Positions 1 to 7,229 of a stretch of 64,000 nt of DNA are shown piece after piece (positions within the stretch are counted from its first letter, which is position 1; each line of letters starts with the position of its first letter). The stretch is taken from the NCBI GenBank assembly GCA_017939795.1, contig JAGBAA010000098.1:1-64000 (forward strand). Reading direction: 5' to 3'. The DNA comes from Thermoguttaceae bacterium (GTDB lineage Bacteria > Planctomycetota > Planctomycetia > Pirellulales > Thermoguttaceae). The notes below the pieces were generated by a model. That model was not told where the DNA came from, did no database searches, and saw only the letters and a program-made list of their open reading frames with translations. A program made the position numbers and the translations under genes.

Positions 1-1
1 C

Positions 2-592
2 CGATTTGTTTTGCTAAAAAGACGCTCCGGCCTTGACCCGGCATGTTCAGGAACTTATCGTATCCTCGGAGCGGCCAACGAGCCGCGGTTTCGTGTCCTG
101 GCGCGGAAGCACGATCAAGAAATTCCGACCTCGCACGTTCTGGAACGCATCGATATACGGAGCGGCCAACGAGCCGCGGTTTCGTGTCCTGGCGCGGAAG
201 CGCGATCAAGAAATTCCGACCTCGCACGTTCTGGAACGCATCGATATACGGAGCGGCCAACGAGCCGCGGTTTCGTGTCTTGGCGCGGAAGCGCGATCAA
301 GAATTTCTGGAATCAGCCTGACCAAGCGGCAGCAGAAGGTCACCTTTTTGACTGGCTCAGCAATACGGAATCCCTGAAAATATCAGCACTTACGGCATTT
401 TGCCGAACGCTCCGAACCCGCCTGGACGGCCTCCTTTCTTGGTACGCGTACCCGATTTCGACTGGTCCGCTCGAAGGTATGAACAACAAAATCAAAACCC
501 TCAAACGTCGATCCTACGGCTTCCGCGACCCAACGTACTTCCGCCTGAAGATCCTCAATATCCATCAAACACGGTACGCACTTGTCGGATGA
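2..592 (+). pseudogene. ISL3-family transposase remnant (C-terminal part, repeat-disrupted)
   Basis: The last ~95 codons (from about 304) match the C-terminal end of the ISL3 DDE transposase: FWNQPDQAAAE, then LRTRLDGLLSWY, then the family signature STGPLEGMNNKIKTLKRRSYGFRD and a terminal KILNIHQTRYAL. Codons 1-8 (RFVLLKRR) look like the upstream RFxLLK block of the same family. Between them the expected linker is replaced by a 91-bp tandem repeat that reads through in one open frame but changes repeat phase in each copy. The N-terminal two thirds lie outside the window or are lost. It is probably inactive. The family call is confident; whether the full-length gene once existed here cannot be judged from this window edge. 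Confidence 0.75.
42..303 (+). repeat. 91-bp tandem repeat array inside the transposase remnant
   Basis: Full copies begin at 67 and 158 and a 55-bp partial copy at 249. The period is exactly 91 bp, and the copies differ by only one or two bases. Positions 42-66 look like the tail of an older, diverged copy. Because 91 is not a multiple of three, the same DNA is read in all three frames along the array, and no frame contains a stop there. Confidence 0.9.
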
Positions 593-685
593 GCCAAAAT
601 AATGGGTGCGAGATGGGGTGGTGTGTGAGGAAACGCGGCATGGGGATGGGGACTTTCAAAGGGAAGAGGGACGTTATTGCGTCTG

Positions 686-1069
686 CTAACGGCAGGACAT
701 GTTGATCAGCTCTCTTGCATCCTCCTGCATGATCATCCAGATAGGGTGATATACCAGTGCCGCACCGATGATAGCTAAAAATAACTGGAAAAATCGATTT
801 TTCCATGTGCGCAGCTGATCTTCACCATGTGCGTCCTGATAAACTGGATACCCCAAAAATAAAAGCCAGCTGAAGGCACCGTACGGTACAACGATGAATA
901 TGAGCAGTGAACCAAGGAGAGAGAGGGTATTTACACCACGAATGTGAAACATTTCAAATAGGAAAAACAAACCAAGGAGTACTGCATAAACCTTGATCGT
1001 AAATTCATATTTCATGATAAAATTTACGACCGGATCTGAACCAAGCCATTTCCACAGTTTCTTGAACAT
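686..1069 (-). CDS. Small membrane protein, unknown
   Basis: Encodes 127 residues. The start at 1069 is chosen because a GGAGG sits five bases upstream; an ATG further upstream at 1117 has no such site. Three hydrophobic stretches are visible: around residues 24-41 (VYAVLLGLFFLFEMF), 46-70 (LLGSLLIFIVVPYGAFSWLLF) and 93-112 (LFLAIIGAALVYHPIWM). An aromatic-basic N-terminus (FKKLWKWLG) precedes them and the C-terminus is polar. I do not recognise a family. It lies with two other unknown minus-strand genes beside an IS remnant, which suggests accessory DNA. The function is unknown; an inner-membrane location is an inference from hydrophobicity. Confidence 0.6.
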   Translation of the reverse strand: MFKKLWKWLGSDPVVNFIMKYEFTIKVYAVLLGLFFLFEMFHIRGVNTLSLLGSLLIFIVVPYGAFSWLLFLGYPVYQDAHGEDQLRTWKNRFFQLFLAIIGAALVYHPIWMIMQEDARELINMSCR

Positions 1070-1133
1070 AAATTCCTCCATCACTATATATTCAGTAATT
1101 ACACGATTCAGGAGCAAAAAGAGTATCCGTAAG

Positions 1134-1394
1134 TCACTCTACTAAAACATCCTGATTCTCTTGCCGATAATTAGAATGCATCAATTGGGGGCGGTAAACG
1201 CCCCAGACACTGTGATCTTCCGTAGGAATCAGCCTGTTCCCCTGTCCATTTTGCCAGCAGCCAAACTGATAATAGCCGTGTATCAGACGCTTCTCCGATC
1301 TGGCCAAACGCTCCTCATGTTCCTTTGTTCGTGCGGCCATGTGCGTAAAAATAACGGGGATGGATAGGGGAATGGATACTACGTTCCTGTACAC
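1134..1394 (-). CDS. Short hypothetical protein (doubtful)
   Basis: An 86-codon frame starting with GTG at 1394, or 68 codons from the ATG at 1340. The middle is charged (ARTKEHEERLARSEKRL) and is followed by an aromatic, Gly- and Gln-rich stretch (GYYQFGCWQNGQG). Neither start has a convincing ribosome binding site. It is co-directional with the small genes on each side, which is the main reason to list it. No family is recognised. Confidence 0.3.
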   Translation of the reverse strand: MYRNVVSIPLSIPVIFTHMAARTKEHEERLARSEKRLIHGYYQFGCWQNGQGNRLIPTEDHSVWGVYRPQLMHSNYRQENQDVLVE

Positions 1395-1418
1395 ACTTGC
1401 CGGACGTGCCTTAATTAT

Positions 1419-1805
1419 TTAATCATTATTGTGCGTCTTATCTGGAAACGACACTGTGGGAACCGACACACTTCCATCAGAATGAAATTGTCGATTATTT
1501 TTCCTTGAAATAATGAGTCGATACTCTCCATTTACCGGCAGCAAATCAGCACGAGAGTATGGATCATTCTTTGCGGCAACATTCACCCCCCCTCCATCGC
1601 AACCTTCTCCCATTCCAACTGCAAGCTCTCCATTTTCCGAAAGAATTCCAATTTTTCCGCAATCATCTTCTATTCTAATGTATAGTCTGCCACAACCACG
1701 ATTATCGAAAATTTCAATTTGGGGACCAAAATCTTCGATCACTAACCGAATTCTGGGATTCCCATTTTTATCGACAATTTCAATTCCTTCATCGACGCGT
1801 AACAT
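1419..1805 (-). CDS. Hypothetical beta-rich protein
   Basis: Encodes 128 residues. An AGGAG six bases before the ATG at 1805 supports the start. The sequence alternates short hydrophobic strands with Asp/Gly/Asn turns, for example GIEIVDKNGNPRIRLVIED and then KIGILSENGELAVGMGEG, giving the look of repeated beta-hairpins. There is no signal peptide and no membrane segment. A run of seven G in the coding strand encodes a Gly-rich turn. It is not recognised. Together with its two neighbours it forms a small unknown gene cluster downstream of a transposase remnant. Confidence 0.55.
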   Translation of the reverse strand: MLRVDEGIEIVDKNGNPRIRLVIEDFGPQIEIFDNRGCGRLYIRIEDDCGKIGILSENGELAVGMGEGCDGGGVNVAAKNDPYSRADLLPVNGEYRLIISRKNNRQFHSDGSVSVPTVSFPDKTHNND

Positions 1806-2192
1806 GTACTACTCCTGAGGGCATTTGCCCGTTCTCTTCTTTAAAGGTTCATCCGGCAATTGTGTACCGGGGGGAGGCATCAGATCGAATAGAAAAAATG
1901 AAACAACGCCCTATCAGGACACCTTGTCTGTATCTATTTTATACCATCTTCCGGGAAACCGCAAGGACTCCCACCGGAAAATTTTAATGAAAAGAGGATA
2001 TTTTTATTTTTGAATATTTTTGGAGATGCCCTGAGGAATAAAATGCGTTTTTTTCGGCATGTGGTTTGTTCGCGCATTGCTTCATGGAATGACCTGTCAG
2101 GAAACAGCTCGATTTGTTCCTTTTTTTGAAAAATTCTCCCAGGGCTTGACTTTTTGAAGGATCGCGCTATAATTAATGGGGAGGATGTGTGT
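1806..2192. other. Intergenic region with a promoter for the Rpn-type nuclease
   Basis: About 390 bp lie between divergent genes. Apart from the promoter at 2146-2173 and a GGGGGG run near 1866-1871, I see no gene, tRNA or clear hairpin. Confidence 0.6.
2146..2173 (+). promoter_or_regulatory. Sigma70-like promoter, TTGACT-16-TATAAT
   Basis: The -35 TTGACT is at 2146-2151 and a perfect -10 TATAAT at 2168-2173, with a 16-bp spacer. Transcription would begin near 2180, leaving a leader of about a dozen bases before the start codon at 2193. Confidence 0.7.
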
Positions 2193-3239
2193 ATGGAGTC
2201 AAAACCGCGAAAAAAAGTTCAGAAAAAGCCGGTGAAAAAGAGTGCGAAAAAGCCGATTTTCGAGCTGCCGCCGACGTCGGACGTCGTGTTTCAGTATCTT
2301 TTTTCATCGCAGGGTGCGGAAGAGGGACTCGTTGGGTTCATCAATGCCGTGAATCTGAGTGCCGGCCGACCATTAATTAAAGAAGCGGAAATCAAAAATC
2401 CGTTCAATCTTGCGGACTTTTACGGCGACAAAATGACGGTCGTCGACGTAAAGGTGAAGGACGAAAAAGGTTCGTTTTACGATATCGAAATGCAATTGAT
2501 GCCCGGTCAGAGCTTTGCGAACCGCGTGTTGTACTATTGGAGCCAGATTTATTCAACGCAAATCAGTGAAAGTCAACACTATACAAAACTTCGGCCGGTC
2601 GTGTCGATCGTTTTGACCCGTTTCGAGCTTTTTCCGCAGCTTTCGCAGATGCACAATGTGTTTACGCTGCGTTCGGAAATGGATCCGTCGGTCGTTTTCA
2701 CTGATCACGCGGAAATTCATACGCTGGAATTGACGGACCGCAAGCTGGCTCCTGTGTTTTCCGAGATGAAAGAGGTTTCGGAGAAGGACGAGCCGTTGCG
2801 GAACTGGATCGACTATTTACTTAACGCAAATCAAAAAACGGAGGTGGAAATGGATAAATTGCTCACCCAGACGCCGGGTTTGGAACGGACGCACCGGATC
2901 TACTCACGCTTTACCCGTGACGAGCGGCTCCGTGAACGTGCACTTGCCCGTGAAAAAGCGATTCGCGACGAGGCTGACCACCTCGAATTTGCCATTCAGA
3001 AAGGTCTCCTTCTCGGCCGTACGGAAGGCCGTGCGGAAGGCCGTGCGGAAGGCCGTGTGGAAGGGAAGTTGGAAGCAAAGGTAGAAGCGGTTTCGATGAT
3101 TTTGGAGTCGAAATTCCCTGAATTTACTGATTTGGAACGAGAACGTCTTCAAAAGGTCACGGACCTGAAACGGCTTGATGAACTGATGAGAGCTGCGCTT
3201 TCGGTGTCCTCGTATTCTGAGATCGCGTCACTTTTTTAA
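2193..3239 (+). CDS. Rpn family PD-(D/E)XK nuclease / putative transposase
   Basis: Encodes 348 residues and resembles the Rpn/PDDEXK_2 recombination-promoting nuclease family. The start at 2193 has GGAGG eight bases upstream; an earlier ATG at 2154 lies inside the promoter. The N-terminus is Lys-rich (residues 1-22). The family entry motif follows (PTSDVVFQYLFSS). The nuclease core around residues 80-105 contains VVDVKVKDEKG and DIEMQ, the Asp and Glu-x-Gln expected at the active site. The C-terminal third is a charged helix with GRAEGRAEGR-type repeats, usual in this family. These proteins move horizontally and have been linked to RecA-independent recombination; the role here is inferred from the family alone. 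The gene has its own promoter and terminator. Confidence 0.85.
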   Translation: MESKPRKKVQKKPVKKSAKKPIFELPPTSDVVFQYLFSSQGAEEGLVGFINAVNLSAGRPLIKEAEIKNPFNLADFYGDKMTVVDVKVKDEKGSFYDIEMQLMPGQSFANRVLYYWSQIYSTQISESQHYTKLRPVVSIVLTRFELFPQLSQMHNVFTLRSEMDPSVVFTDHAEIHTLELTDRKLAPVFSEMKEVSEKDEPLRNWIDYLLNANQKTEVEMDKLLTQTPGLERTHRIYSRFTRDERLRERALAREKAIRDEADHLEFAIQKGLLLGRTEGRAEGRAEGRVEGKLEAKVEAVSMILESKFPEFTDLERERLQKVTDLKRLDELMRAALSVSSYSEIASLF

Positions 3240-3319
3240 CAGGACGGTCTTGGTAGGCCCCGAAGTAAAAAAGCTGGCGGGCAGAAGAAAAGAAAAACGT
3301 TATTTGAAATTATTCCTGG

Positions 3320-3353
3320 TCCTTCGGTACATCGCTGCCGAAGGAATTTTTTT
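3320..3353 (+). terminator. Intrinsic terminator after the Rpn-type gene
   Basis: An 8-bp perfect stem TCCTTCGG / CCGAAGGA with a 10-base loop is followed by a run of seven T. Confidence 0.85.
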
Positions 3354-3371
3354 GTCCTTCATCTAATTCTG

Positions 3372-3411
3372 AAAAAACGGACGTGCCGTTGAGGAAAACG
3401 ACACGCCCGTT
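3372..3411 (-). terminator. Intrinsic terminator after the first HzsA-related gene
   Basis: On the minus strand AACGGGCGTG pairs with CACGTCCGTT (one G-U pair), followed by six T. It lies back to back with the plus-strand terminator at 3320-3353 between convergent genes. Confidence 0.8.
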
Positions 3412-3444
3412 GGATACTCTGTTTGCGAAAAGTTTGCGTGGAGA

Positions 3445-6400
3445 TCAGAAAGCCCCAGAAACGCCGAGGATCTCGACCTTTTCCAGAAGTTCCGGTTTCC
3501 CGGTGATCGTGATCTTCGAGACCGTGCGGACATCTTTGCCGACCCACACTGTACGCTTCTGCGGAGTAAGCGTGCACTTTTCGGTATGGCCGTCCAGACG
3601 AATCTCGTATTCCGCGTTCTCTTTCACGTCGCCTTGAAGCGTCAGGTTCATCCAGTCAGTCCGGACCGGTTCGGCAAACTCGAACGTCACAGAATCTGTC
3701 GTGTCGGTACGTTTGGCCGTCGGAACCAAATCACGGTACGGATTTTCACTTCCTGTAATGACCGGGACCGGCTGAGATTTCGCCCAGGCTTCATAGTTCT
3801 TGCGGTCCAGCTCGTCGGAGAAGTCCTTCTTCGCATGATAGTACGCATGGCGCTTCCACTCAGCTTCTTCCCAGGCACTTGCTTCTTCGTAAGTGGCGCA
3901 GAAGGGAACGAGCAGGTCGATCCAGCACGCAATGAGATCTTTTTCTTTCTGGGAAAGCTGAACACCATTGTGCGGGTTCGGACCGTCAAACATCGTGCAG
4001 ATCGAGCTGAATGCCGCACCGGAATCGTACGGCTTGAGCATCGTCGGGGAGTTCTGGATGTTGATCCAGGTCACGACGTTGGACTTTTGGGCTCTCGCTC
4101 TTTCCACATACGGTGAGTTTGTGAGGTTCATGTACGATTCGCTCCAGTAGCGTTTCGCGCCGGTGTCATGCCAGCCCTTGCTAAGGAGGCTGAACGGACG
4201 GGTCTTAGCTGCGTTCGTCTTCGCTTCTTCCGTTTCCTTCAGCTCGTAAAGTCCGAGGTCTACACCGCGTCCGCCGCCATTGTAGAGGCAGTATACCGCG
4301 ATCACGTTACGTCCCGGTTTGAGCGGATTCGTGCCGACATAACGCATCTGGTAGTTCTTGACGAATCCCTGAGCGAAGAATACTTTCTGCCCGTTGATGA
4401 AGACCTGAATGTCGTCATCGTAGAAAACGTTGGCGTAGAGTGCCTTCGGCTGGTAGTCTGCCGGAAGGTCCAGCACGCTGGTCATCCAGATGCCGTTGGA
4501 ATCGTTGGCCCACGGGGAACCGCTCTTCTTGAGATCCGGAATATGTCCAAACGGACCTTTGGCCTCTTTGGCTCCTTCCTGGATCGGATGGCGGGTGGTC
4601 CAGCCTTCTGCGGGTACTTTGGTCACGTGCGACCAGGTATTTTCGATCGGGAAGATCGGGGTGAAGTGCTCCATCGGGATGCGGAGACTGCTTTCGCCGG
4701 CACTCGCATACGGCGGGAGCGCTTCAGAATTGTCGTGGCACTTGATGCAGTGTTTATCGAGGATCGGCTGGATCTCTTTCGTAAAGGAGAACCAGCGGGC
4801 AGGACCATGGAACGGTGTGAGTTCCTGCGGACCTGCCTTCATCGCCATGGAGGAAGAACCGCGGGCTGCGATAGAGTTTTTGTCTTCATGGCATCCGATG
4901 CAAGAGAAGGTTTCGCCGGGCTGGAGAGTGCTCCATGAGCGCATCGTCTGCACGACGTGCCCATTGTCGTCGATGACCTGGAAATAAAGCGGCGTCTTGG
5001 CCGGGACGCGGAAGCAGGCGGAACCGTCTTCGTAGATCTTCGCTTCACCGAGGACCTTCTTCGTGTCCCACGCACCGCCGCCGATGGAGATCGGAGTGGA
5101 GGACATTGCGCCGCCAGCTGGTCCATGGTTGCCGTTGTGTCCGATGCCGACCGTTCGGAAACCGATTTCCACGACGCGGATGGAACGCACTTTGCTGCGG
5201 TCTACGCCTTCCAGACCGGGGCCGTAGAAGACGTCCTGGAGGTAGTAAACTCCGGTCGTTTGGGACGGATCGACCATCGAGGGGCGTTCCTGAATGGCAG
5301 GTTTCATGGCGCGGAAGGCCGTCTGATTGCACGATTTATCTCCGTCCATGACCAGAAGCTCACGTTTGCCGTCAAAGTCCATGAGATAGATCGAGAACGG
5401 ATCGAGTCTTTCCTGTTTCTGGTCTTTCTTTTCCGCGTTAGGGCGGTACGCGACGAGGAAAGCGTCGCGGGAAACCGGCACCGGATAACAGAACTGTTCA
5501 CCTTCCTGCCCATATGCATCGATACGTTCCGGAAGCGTTTTGCGATACGGAGCGGCCAAGGTTGCGCCTTCGGCTTCTTCACGTCCTTTGTTCGGGTCGA
5601 GAACACCGAGTTTCCCGCGCTGCCAGTTGTGGTGCCCGGAGAAGACGCAGATGAGCTGACCGTTTGTTTCCGGGATCGGACGCGCATGCAGGATCGTCGT
5701 GGGGAACCACGAATTGTTTCCGTAAAGGGCCGTCTGGCCAGTTCCGTCGGGATTCATCTGGAAAAGTCCCTGCGGGTAGATCTGACCGCGGTCATTGTAG
5801 TCCCAGCGCGTGTAGATAACGCGGCCGTCGAGCGTCAGCGTCGGGTAGTTGTCGTGGACCTGGTCGAACGACATGCGGCGCAGGAACTGTCCGTCTGCGT
5901 CGATGCGGTAGAGGTTCGAGACTTCCGTCCACCAGCAGTCCACGATTTGAGAGCAGCGCGTGGAGTTGAAGATGATGTCGCCGCTCGGCAGGCAGCAGGG
6001 TTCATAGTCTGCCCAGCCTAGACCGAAGGTGAGCTGTTTGATTTCTTTCGTTTCGAGATCCATACGGTAAAGATGGAAATCGTCCAGAAGGTCTGATTTT
6101 TTCCAAGCAAAGACGACAGCCTTGCCGTCGTATGTGATGTCCGGGTCGCGGATCATTCCGCGCGGGTCGTCAATGAGGACTTTTTCGACGTATTCGCCGC
6201 TTTCATTCAGTTCCATCATACAGAGCTGAGAACCAGGCCGGAAACTGCGTTCCGCCTGCGCATCAGAAACGGCTTCCGTGTAGGCATAGTGTGAACCGCC
6301 GAGGTTTGGGTGTTTTGTGAAGATGAACTTCGGAGCATTTTTGCGCAGCGGAGCCAGACGCAGGGATCGACGCAGGGATGCCGACTTGACGTAAAGTTCC

Positions 6401-6825
6401 TTCCATCGTCCGTCCGTGCCGGCCGTCCCTTCCAGTCCCGCAAGTTCTTTGCGCAGCGCGTCGCATTTCTGCTGGGCATCTGCGTTGGAGGCAGCTTTCG
6501 CAAGTGCGTCGGTTTCATCGAGGACTTTCAGGACCAACGCGCGTTCGGTCTCTGCCTGCGCGGAGTTTGGAGCACGGTCTGTGAAGACAGTTTGGGCCTT
6601 GGAGTCCGGAGTGATCGGACGTTGGCCTTTCGCGGGATCAAATGCCAAGTCCTGAAGCAGCCAATCGGCGAGGATCTCCTCACTTGAGGCCGGAACGCGC
6701 ACTGCGTCCTCTGCCGACAGGGTCTCTAATGAAATGCAGCCAAATGTCAGCGTGTAAACGGCCAGGAAAAGCACAGATGAAACGAAATGTTTCCGAACTC
6801 GGAACGGGGGACTGTTTTTTTTCAT
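3445..6825 (-). CDS. HzsA-related exported protein with PD40-like repeats and two CxxCH motifs
   Basis: Encodes 1126 residues. The start at 6825 gives a basic N-terminus and a hydrophobic stretch (VSSVLFLAVYTLTFGC) typical of an export signal; a Cys follows, so a lipoprotein is possible. A WD40/TolB-like propeller is suggested by repeats such as DPDITYDGKAVVFAWKK and PSGDIIFNSTRC (about residues 200-480). Two haem c attachment motifs follow: CIGCH at 642-646 and CIKCH at 693-697. The C-terminus carries a beta-sandwich-like region. This resembles the HzsA-related proteins widespread in planctomycetes, distant relatives of the hydrazine synthase alpha subunit. Nothing here implies anammox: no other hydrazine synthase subunit is present. 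The likely role is a periplasmic redox or binding protein; the substrate is unknown. Promoter and terminator are both visible. Confidence 0.75.
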   Translation of the reverse strand: MKKNSPPFRVRKHFVSSVLFLAVYTLTFGCISLETLSAEDAVRVPASSEEILADWLLQDLAFDPAKGQRPITPDSKAQTVFTDRAPNSAQAETERALVLKVLDETDALAKAASNADAQQKCDALRKELAGLEGTAGTDGRWKELYVKSASLRRSLRLAPLRKNAPKFIFTKHPNLGGSHYAYTEAVSDAQAERSFRPGSQLCMMELNESGEYVEKVLIDDPRGMIRDPDITYDGKAVVFAWKKSDLLDDFHLYRMDLETKEIKQLTFGLGWADYEPCCLPSGDIIFNSTRCSQIVDCWWTEVSNLYRIDADGQFLRRMSFDQVHDNYPTLTLDGRVIYTRWDYNDRGQIYPQGLFQMNPDGTGQTALYGNNSWFPTTILHARPIPETNGQLICVFSGHHNWQRGKLGVLDPNKGREEAEGATLAAPYRKTLPERIDAYGQEGEQFCYPVPVSRDAFLVAYRPNAEKKDQKQERLDPFSIYLMDFDGKRELLVMDGDKSCNQTAFRAMKPAIQERPSMVDPSQTTGVYYLQDVFYGPGLEGVDRSKVRSIRVVEIGFRTVGIGHNGNHGPAGGAMSSTPISIGGGAWDTKKVLGEAKIYEDGSACFRVPAKTPLYFQVIDDNGHVVQTMRSWSTLQPGETFSCIGCHEDKNSIAARGSSSMAMKAGPQELTPFHGPARWFSFTKEIQPILDKHCIKCHDNSEALPPYASAGESSLRIPMEHFTPIFPIENTWSHVTKVPAEGWTTRHPIQEGAKEAKGPFGHIPDLKKSGSPWANDSNGIWMTSVLDLPADYQPKALYANVFYDDDIQVFINGQKVFFAQGFVKNYQMRYVGTNPLKPGRNVIAVYCLYNGGGRGVDLGLYELKETEEAKTNAAKTRPFSLLSKGWHDTGAKRYWSESYMNLTNSPYVERARAQKSNVVTWINIQNSPTMLKPYDSGAAFSSICTMFDGPNPHNGVQLSQKEKDLIACWIDLLVPFCATYEEASAWEEAEWKRHAYYHAKKDFSDELDRKNYEAWAKSQPVPVITGSENPYRDLVPTAKRTDTTDSVTFEFAEPVRTDWMNLTLQGDVKENAEYEIRLDGHTEKCTLTPQKRTVWVGKDVRTVSKITITGKPELLEKVEILGVSGAF

Positions 6826-7029
6826 GATCGAACCCGTGGGTAAAATAAAGCGAATAAAAAACAAAAATCAAGGCAGGGGATCCGGAAAAAAAGATCCACA
6901 GGATGGATGGTTTGCCGACGAAAACTGAAAGCGGATCCGGTCTCAGAAACGGTCTGGTCCGGAGTCCAGATGATTTGGACGGGATACTGTCCCGGTTGCC
7001 ATATTCAAATACAGTCTTCCGCAATATTT

Positions 7030-7064
7030 ATCTTACCTGATTTTCCATTTTTCTTCAAGGGGGG
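7030..7064 (-). promoter_or_regulatory. C-tract promoter of the HzsA-related gene, C6-TTGAAG-17-TAAGAT
   Basis: On the minus strand six C (7064-7059) abut TTGAAG (7058-7053). A 17-bp spacer and TAAGAT (7035-7030) follow. Confidence 0.7.
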
Positions 7065-7119
7065 AATGCGAAAGAAACGCGAATTTTTTAGAAATTTTGC
7101 CTTTGCGGGATTTTTTTAT

Positions 7120-7156
7120 CCCCCCCCTTGCGAAATTTTATGAGAGTAGGTAAAAT
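7120..7156 (+). promoter_or_regulatory. C-tract promoter of the DUF1559 protein gene, C8-TTGCGA-17-TAAAAT
   Basis: Eight C (7120-7127) abut TTGCGA (7128-7133). A 17-bp spacer and TAAAAT (7151-7156) follow. Confidence 0.7.
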
Positions 7157-7229
7157 AGGTGGTTCAGTGAATTGATGCACGGTAGAAGTGCCTGAAATAT
7201 GAAGGAGAGTCAAAAGACGCGAGGATCAG

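Larger units (their letters stand above)
6826..7229. other. Divergent regulatory region between two exported-protein genes
   Basis: About 400 bp hold two back-to-back promoters (7030-7064 minus, 7120-7156 plus), each with a C-run upstream of its -35. Both leaders are long: about 195 bases before 6825 and about 67 bases before 7230. The plus leader can form a hairpin at its very 5' end (TTCAG at 7163-7167 with CTGAA at 7192-7196, enclosing GCAC/GTGC). An open frame at 6907-7143 crosses both promoters and is rejected as a gene. Confidence 0.65.

Noticed and set aside
42-303. Possible CRISPR array at the 91-bp repeat
   Set aside because: Copies are directly adjacent without unique spacers, the unit is far longer than a CRISPR repeat and no cas gene is nearby.
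3445-6825. Hydrazine synthase alpha subunit of anammox metabolism
   Set aside because: Only distant HzsA-like features are present; no beta/gamma subunits or hydrazine dehydrogenase are in the window, and such homologues are common in non-anammox planctomycetes.
6907-7143. A 78-codon plus-strand frame between divergent genes
   Set aside because: It runs across two promoters and ends in the C-tract; no ribosome site or family motif.
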